Of a stretch of 8,723 nucleotides of DNA, positions 6,500 to 8,723 are shown in pieces. A program made the position numbers and the translations under genes. This stretch comes from Massilia sp. UBA2709 (lineage in GTDB: Bacteria; Pseudomonadota; Gammaproteobacteria; Burkholderiales; Burkholderiaceae_D), in contig DEKZ01000424.1 in NCBI GenBank assembly GCA_002354135.1, forward strand, positions 1 through 8,723, written 5' to 3'. Under the pieces are notes generated by a model. That model was not told the DNA's origin and ran no database searches. It saw only the letters and a list, made by a program, of their open reading frames with translations. Each line of letters begins with the position of its first letter. Position 1 is the first letter of the stretch.

Positions 6500-7732
6500 A
6501 TGGAAATCCGTCCCATCCTTTCGGCGCTCCTGCGCAACAAGACCGGCGCCATCCTGGTCGCACTGCAGGTCGCGCTCAGCCTGGCGATCCTGGCCAACGC
6601 CCTGCACATCGTCAGCGAACGCCGCGCCGCCGCGATTCGTCCCAGCGGCATCGCCGACGAGCAGTCGGTGTTCACGATCAGCGTCAGCCACCTGTCGAGC
6701 GACAGTCCCGAGCAGCAGCTGGCGACGATGAAGCGCGAAGCCGAGCTGCTGCGCGCGGTGCCGGGCGTGGCTGCCGTGGCACAGATCAACCAGATGCCGA
6801 TGTCGCAGTCGGGCTGGAACAACAGCGTCGCGCTCGACCGCAGGCAGACCGACGAATCCTCGCCCTCCTCGTCCTACTACTCGCCCGACTCCCTGGTCAA
6901 GGCCTGGGGCCTGAAGGTGATCGAGGGACGCGACTTCCTGCCCGGCGAAGTCCAGGACATTGACCTCAACAAGAACGAGGTGCCGCGCGTGGTGATCCTG
7001 TCCAAGGCCCTGGCCGAGAAGCTGTGGCCGGGCCAGGCCGCGGTCGGCAGGACCATGTACTTCGGCACCGGCGAAAACGCGATCGAGGTGCGCGTGGTCG
7101 GCGTGGTCGAGCGCCTGCAAAGCCACGGCGCCGAGGTGAACGAACGGGGCGAACTGTCGGCCATCGCGCCGGTGCGCCTGTACGGCAGCAACCAGTCCGC
7201 CAACTTCACCGTGCGCACCGAGCCAGGGCAGCGCGACCGCGTGATCCGCGAAGCCGAGGCGGCCCTGCGCAAATCCTCCGCCACCCCGGTGATCCTCGAG
7301 ACCTTCACCATGGATGGCGTGCGCAAGTCGCGCTACCGCGCCGACATGGCGCTGTCGTGGATGCTGGTGACGGTCAGCGTGCTGCTGCTCCTGATCACCG
7401 CCAGCGGCATCGTCGGCATGGCCAGCCTGTGGGTCACCCAGCGCCGCAAGCAGATCGGCGTGCGCCGGGCACTGGGGGCGCGCAAGACCGACATCCTGCG
7501 CTACTTCCTGACCGAGAACTTCCTCATCACCAGCGCCGGCGTATTCGGCGGCGTGCTGCTCGGGGTCGGCCTGAACCAGCTCCTGGTGAGCAGGCTGGAG
7601 ATGGCGCGCCTGCCGTTCGAATACCTGCTGGGCGGCGCGATCCTGCTGTGGGCGCTCGGCGTGCTGGCGGTGTACGGCCCGGCCTGGCGCGCGGCCAGCA
7701 TTTCGCCCGCGCTGGCAACCCGCAGTACCTGA
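6500..7732 (+). CDS. ABC transporter permease 2 (FtsX/MacB-type)
   Basis: A 410-residue permease with the same topology as the preceding gene but only distant similarity. It has a helix at about 16-38, a periplasmic domain at about 40-283, then helices at about 285-310, 340-362 and 374-394. The coupling loop QRRKQIGVRRALGARKTDILRYFLTEN (314-340) parallels the one in permease 1, and the end YGPAWRAASISPALATRS is family-typical. Unlike permease 1 it contains no cysteine. No strong Shine-Dalgarno is seen (AGCGAGA at about 6487-6493 is the best). The 19-base gap after permease 1 implies co-transcription. It should pair with permease 1 over the shared ATPase. A gene duplication followed by divergence is the likely origin. 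Confidence 0.92.
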   Translation: MEIRPILSALLRNKTGAILVALQVALSLAILANALHIVSERRAAAIRPSGIADEQSVFTISVSHLSSDSPEQQLATMKREAELLRAVPGVAAVAQINQMPMSQSGWNNSVALDRRQTDESSPSSSYYSPDSLVKAWGLKVIEGRDFLPGEVQDIDLNKNEVPRVVILSKALAEKLWPGQAAVGRTMYFGTGENAIEVRVVGVVERLQSHGAEVNERGELSAIAPVRLYGSNQSANFTVRTEPGQRDRVIREAEAALRKSSATPVILETFTMDGVRKSRYRADMALSWMLVTVSVLLLLITASGIVGMASLWVTQRRKQIGVRRALGARKTDILRYFLTENFLITSAGVFGGVLLGVGLNQLLVSRLEMARLPFEYLLGGAILLWALGVLAVYGPAWRAASISPALATRST

Positions 7733-7762
7733 GGGCACTCTCACTTAACAATGCAGCAATGC

Positions 7763-7768
7763 TATGCT
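7763..7768 (+). promoter_or_regulatory. Possible extended -10 box before the regulator gene
   Basis: TATGCT preceded by TGC (7760-7762) fits an extended -10 element in a locally AT-rich 43-base gap. No convincing -35 is seen. If real, transcription would start at about 7775-7776, at the regulator ATG. This would give basal sigma-70 expression of the regulator independent of the sigma-54 operon promoter. Confidence 0.25.
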
Positions 7769-7775
7769 AGCGCCC

Positions 7776-8723
7776 ATGCCTACCGTACTCATCATTGACG
7801 ACAACGCCGCCGTCGGCGTCGCGCTGGAAGTGCTGTTTTCGCTGCACGACATCGCGGCGCTGCACGCCGCTTCTCCCGAGGAAGGCCTGGCGGTCCTGGC
7901 GCGCGACCAGGTCGACCTGGTCATCCAGGACATGAACTTCACGCTCGAGACCACCTCGGGCGAGGAAGGCGTGGCCTTGTTCCGCCGGATCCGCGCGCTG
8001 TACCCGGACCTGCCGGTGATCCTGCTCACCGCCTGGACCCACCTGGACGCGGCGGTCGAACTGGTGAAGGCCGGCGCCGCCGACTACCTGCCCAAGCCCT
8101 GGAACGACGAGCGCCTGCTGGCGACCGTGACGAACCTGATCGAACTGGGCCAGGCCAACCGCGCGCTCCTGCAGCGCGTCGGGCGCGAACGGCGCGAGCG
8201 GCGCGAGCTGGAGCAGCAATACGACCTGCGCGGCCTGGTCTGGGCCGATCCGGCCACCGAGCGCGTGCTGCAACTGGCTTGCCAGGTGGCGCGCGCCGAC
8301 GTGCCGGTCCTGATCACGGGCCCGAACGGCACCGGCAAGGAGCGCATCGCCGAGATCATCCAGGCGAATTCGCAGGTGAAGGACGGGCCCTTCGTGGTGC
8401 TGAACTGCGGCGCCCTGCCTTCCGAACTGATCGAAGCCGAGCTGTTCGGCGCCGACGCCGGCGCCTATACCGGCGCGACGAAATCGCGCGAAGGCAAGTT
8501 CGAGGCGGCCGATGGCGGCACCCTGTTCCTGGACGAGATCGGCAACCTGCCGCTGGCCGGGCAGATGAAGCTGCTGCGCGTACTCGAGACCGGGCGCTTC
8601 GAGCGCCTCGGCTCGAACCGCGAGCGCCAGGTGAAGGTGCGCGTCATCAGCGCCACGAATGCCGACCTGGCGGCGATGATCCGCCAGGGGAGCTTCCGTG
8701 AAGACCTGTTCTACCGCCTGAAC
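7776..8723 (+). CDS. Sigma-54-dependent response regulator (NtrC family), 3' end missing
   Basis: The frame is open for 316 codons to the window end without a stop. Residues 1-120 are a receiver domain: acidic pair Asp8/Asp9 in LIIDDN, phosphoacceptor Asp52, Thr85 (LLTA) and Lys107 (PKPW). A charged helical linker (about 125-150, RERRERRELEQQ) leads to the AAA+ sigma-54 interaction domain. There, Walker A is GPNGTGKE (182-189), the sigma-54 contact loop is GAYTGA (229-234), Walker B is GGTLFLDEIG (247-256), sensor I is around ISATN (291-295) and FREDLFYRLN (307-316) begins the arginine-finger region. The C-terminal helix-turn-helix must lie beyond the window. The ATG at 7776 matches the usual receiver start; an in-frame ATG at 7764 is possible. 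Neither has a clear Shine-Dalgarno. It follows permease 2 by 43 bases and is the obvious candidate to activate the sigma-54 promoter at 3075. Confidence 0.93.
   Translation, partial: MPTVLIIDDNAAVGVALEVLFSLHDIAALHAASPEEGLAVLARDQVDLVIQDMNFTLETTSGEEGVALFRRIRALYPDLPVILLTAWTHLDAAVELVKAGAADYLPKPWNDERLLATVTNLIELGQANRALLQRVGRERRERRELEQQYDLRGLVWADPATERVLQLACQVARADVPVLITGPNGTGKERIAEIIQANSQVKDGPFVVLNCGALPSELIEAELFGADAGAYTGATKSREGKFEAADGGTLFLDEIGNLPLAGQMKLLRVLETGRFERLGSNRERQVKVRVISATNADLAAMIRQGSFREDLFYRLN

Noticed and set aside
4431..7732. Identification of the pump as LolCDE
   Set aside because: The ATPase plus two permeases match that layout, but the operon begins with a HlyD/MacA adaptor and ends with a sigma-54 regulator, which points to efflux or export rather than lipoprotein sorting.
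6467..7744. 425-codon open frame on the minus strand opposite permease 2
   Set aside because: Same shadow composition; the + strand reading has membrane helices and FtsX coupling motifs.

Overview
The window is high-GC DNA from a Gram-negative bacterium. Strong G/C third-position bias, an inner-membrane/periplasmic efflux adaptor, a lipid A/LPS-type phosphoethanolamine transferase and a GTAG-headed REP palindrome pair all suggest a Pseudomonadota genome. A betaproteobacterium of the Oxalobacteraceae (Massilia-like) or a xanthomonad would fit; this assignment is inference. All convincing genes are on the + strand. The long minus-strand ORFs are antisense shadows.

Layout. (1) 1-1270: the 3' part of a phosphoethanolamine transferase, cut by the window edge, with the whole periplasmic catalytic domain visible. 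(2) 1271-1626: a 356-base intergenic region holding a 177-base nested inverted repeat. Two GTAG-type REP palindromes sit inside a perfect 22-base outer inverted repeat; a short GC hairpin and the ribosome binding site of the next gene follow. (3) 1627-2964: an exported serine hydrolase of the beta-lactamase/NylB-like fold. (4) 2965-3125: a compact control region with, in order, palindromic CGGACA-type sites, a perfect-consensus IHF site and a sigma-54 (-24/-12) promoter. (5) 3126-7732: four tightly spaced genes for a MacA/HlyD-type periplasmic adaptor, an ABC ATPase and two different FtsX/MacB-type permeases. (6) 7776-8723: the first 316 codons of a sigma-54-dependent response regulator (receiver plus AAA+ domain), cut by the window end.

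How the genes work together. The ATPase and the two permeases should form a heteromeric MacB-like ABC pump, with the adaptor linking it to an outer-membrane channel not encoded here. The gene after the pump encodes a sigma-54 activator, and the pump operon is preceded by an enhancer-IHF-sigma-54 promoter arrangement. The simplest reading is a self-contained, signal-controlled export module in which the regulator activates its own operon; a sensor kinase may lie just downstream. This wiring is the most interesting content of the window. The exported substrate and the inducing signal cannot be read from the sequence.
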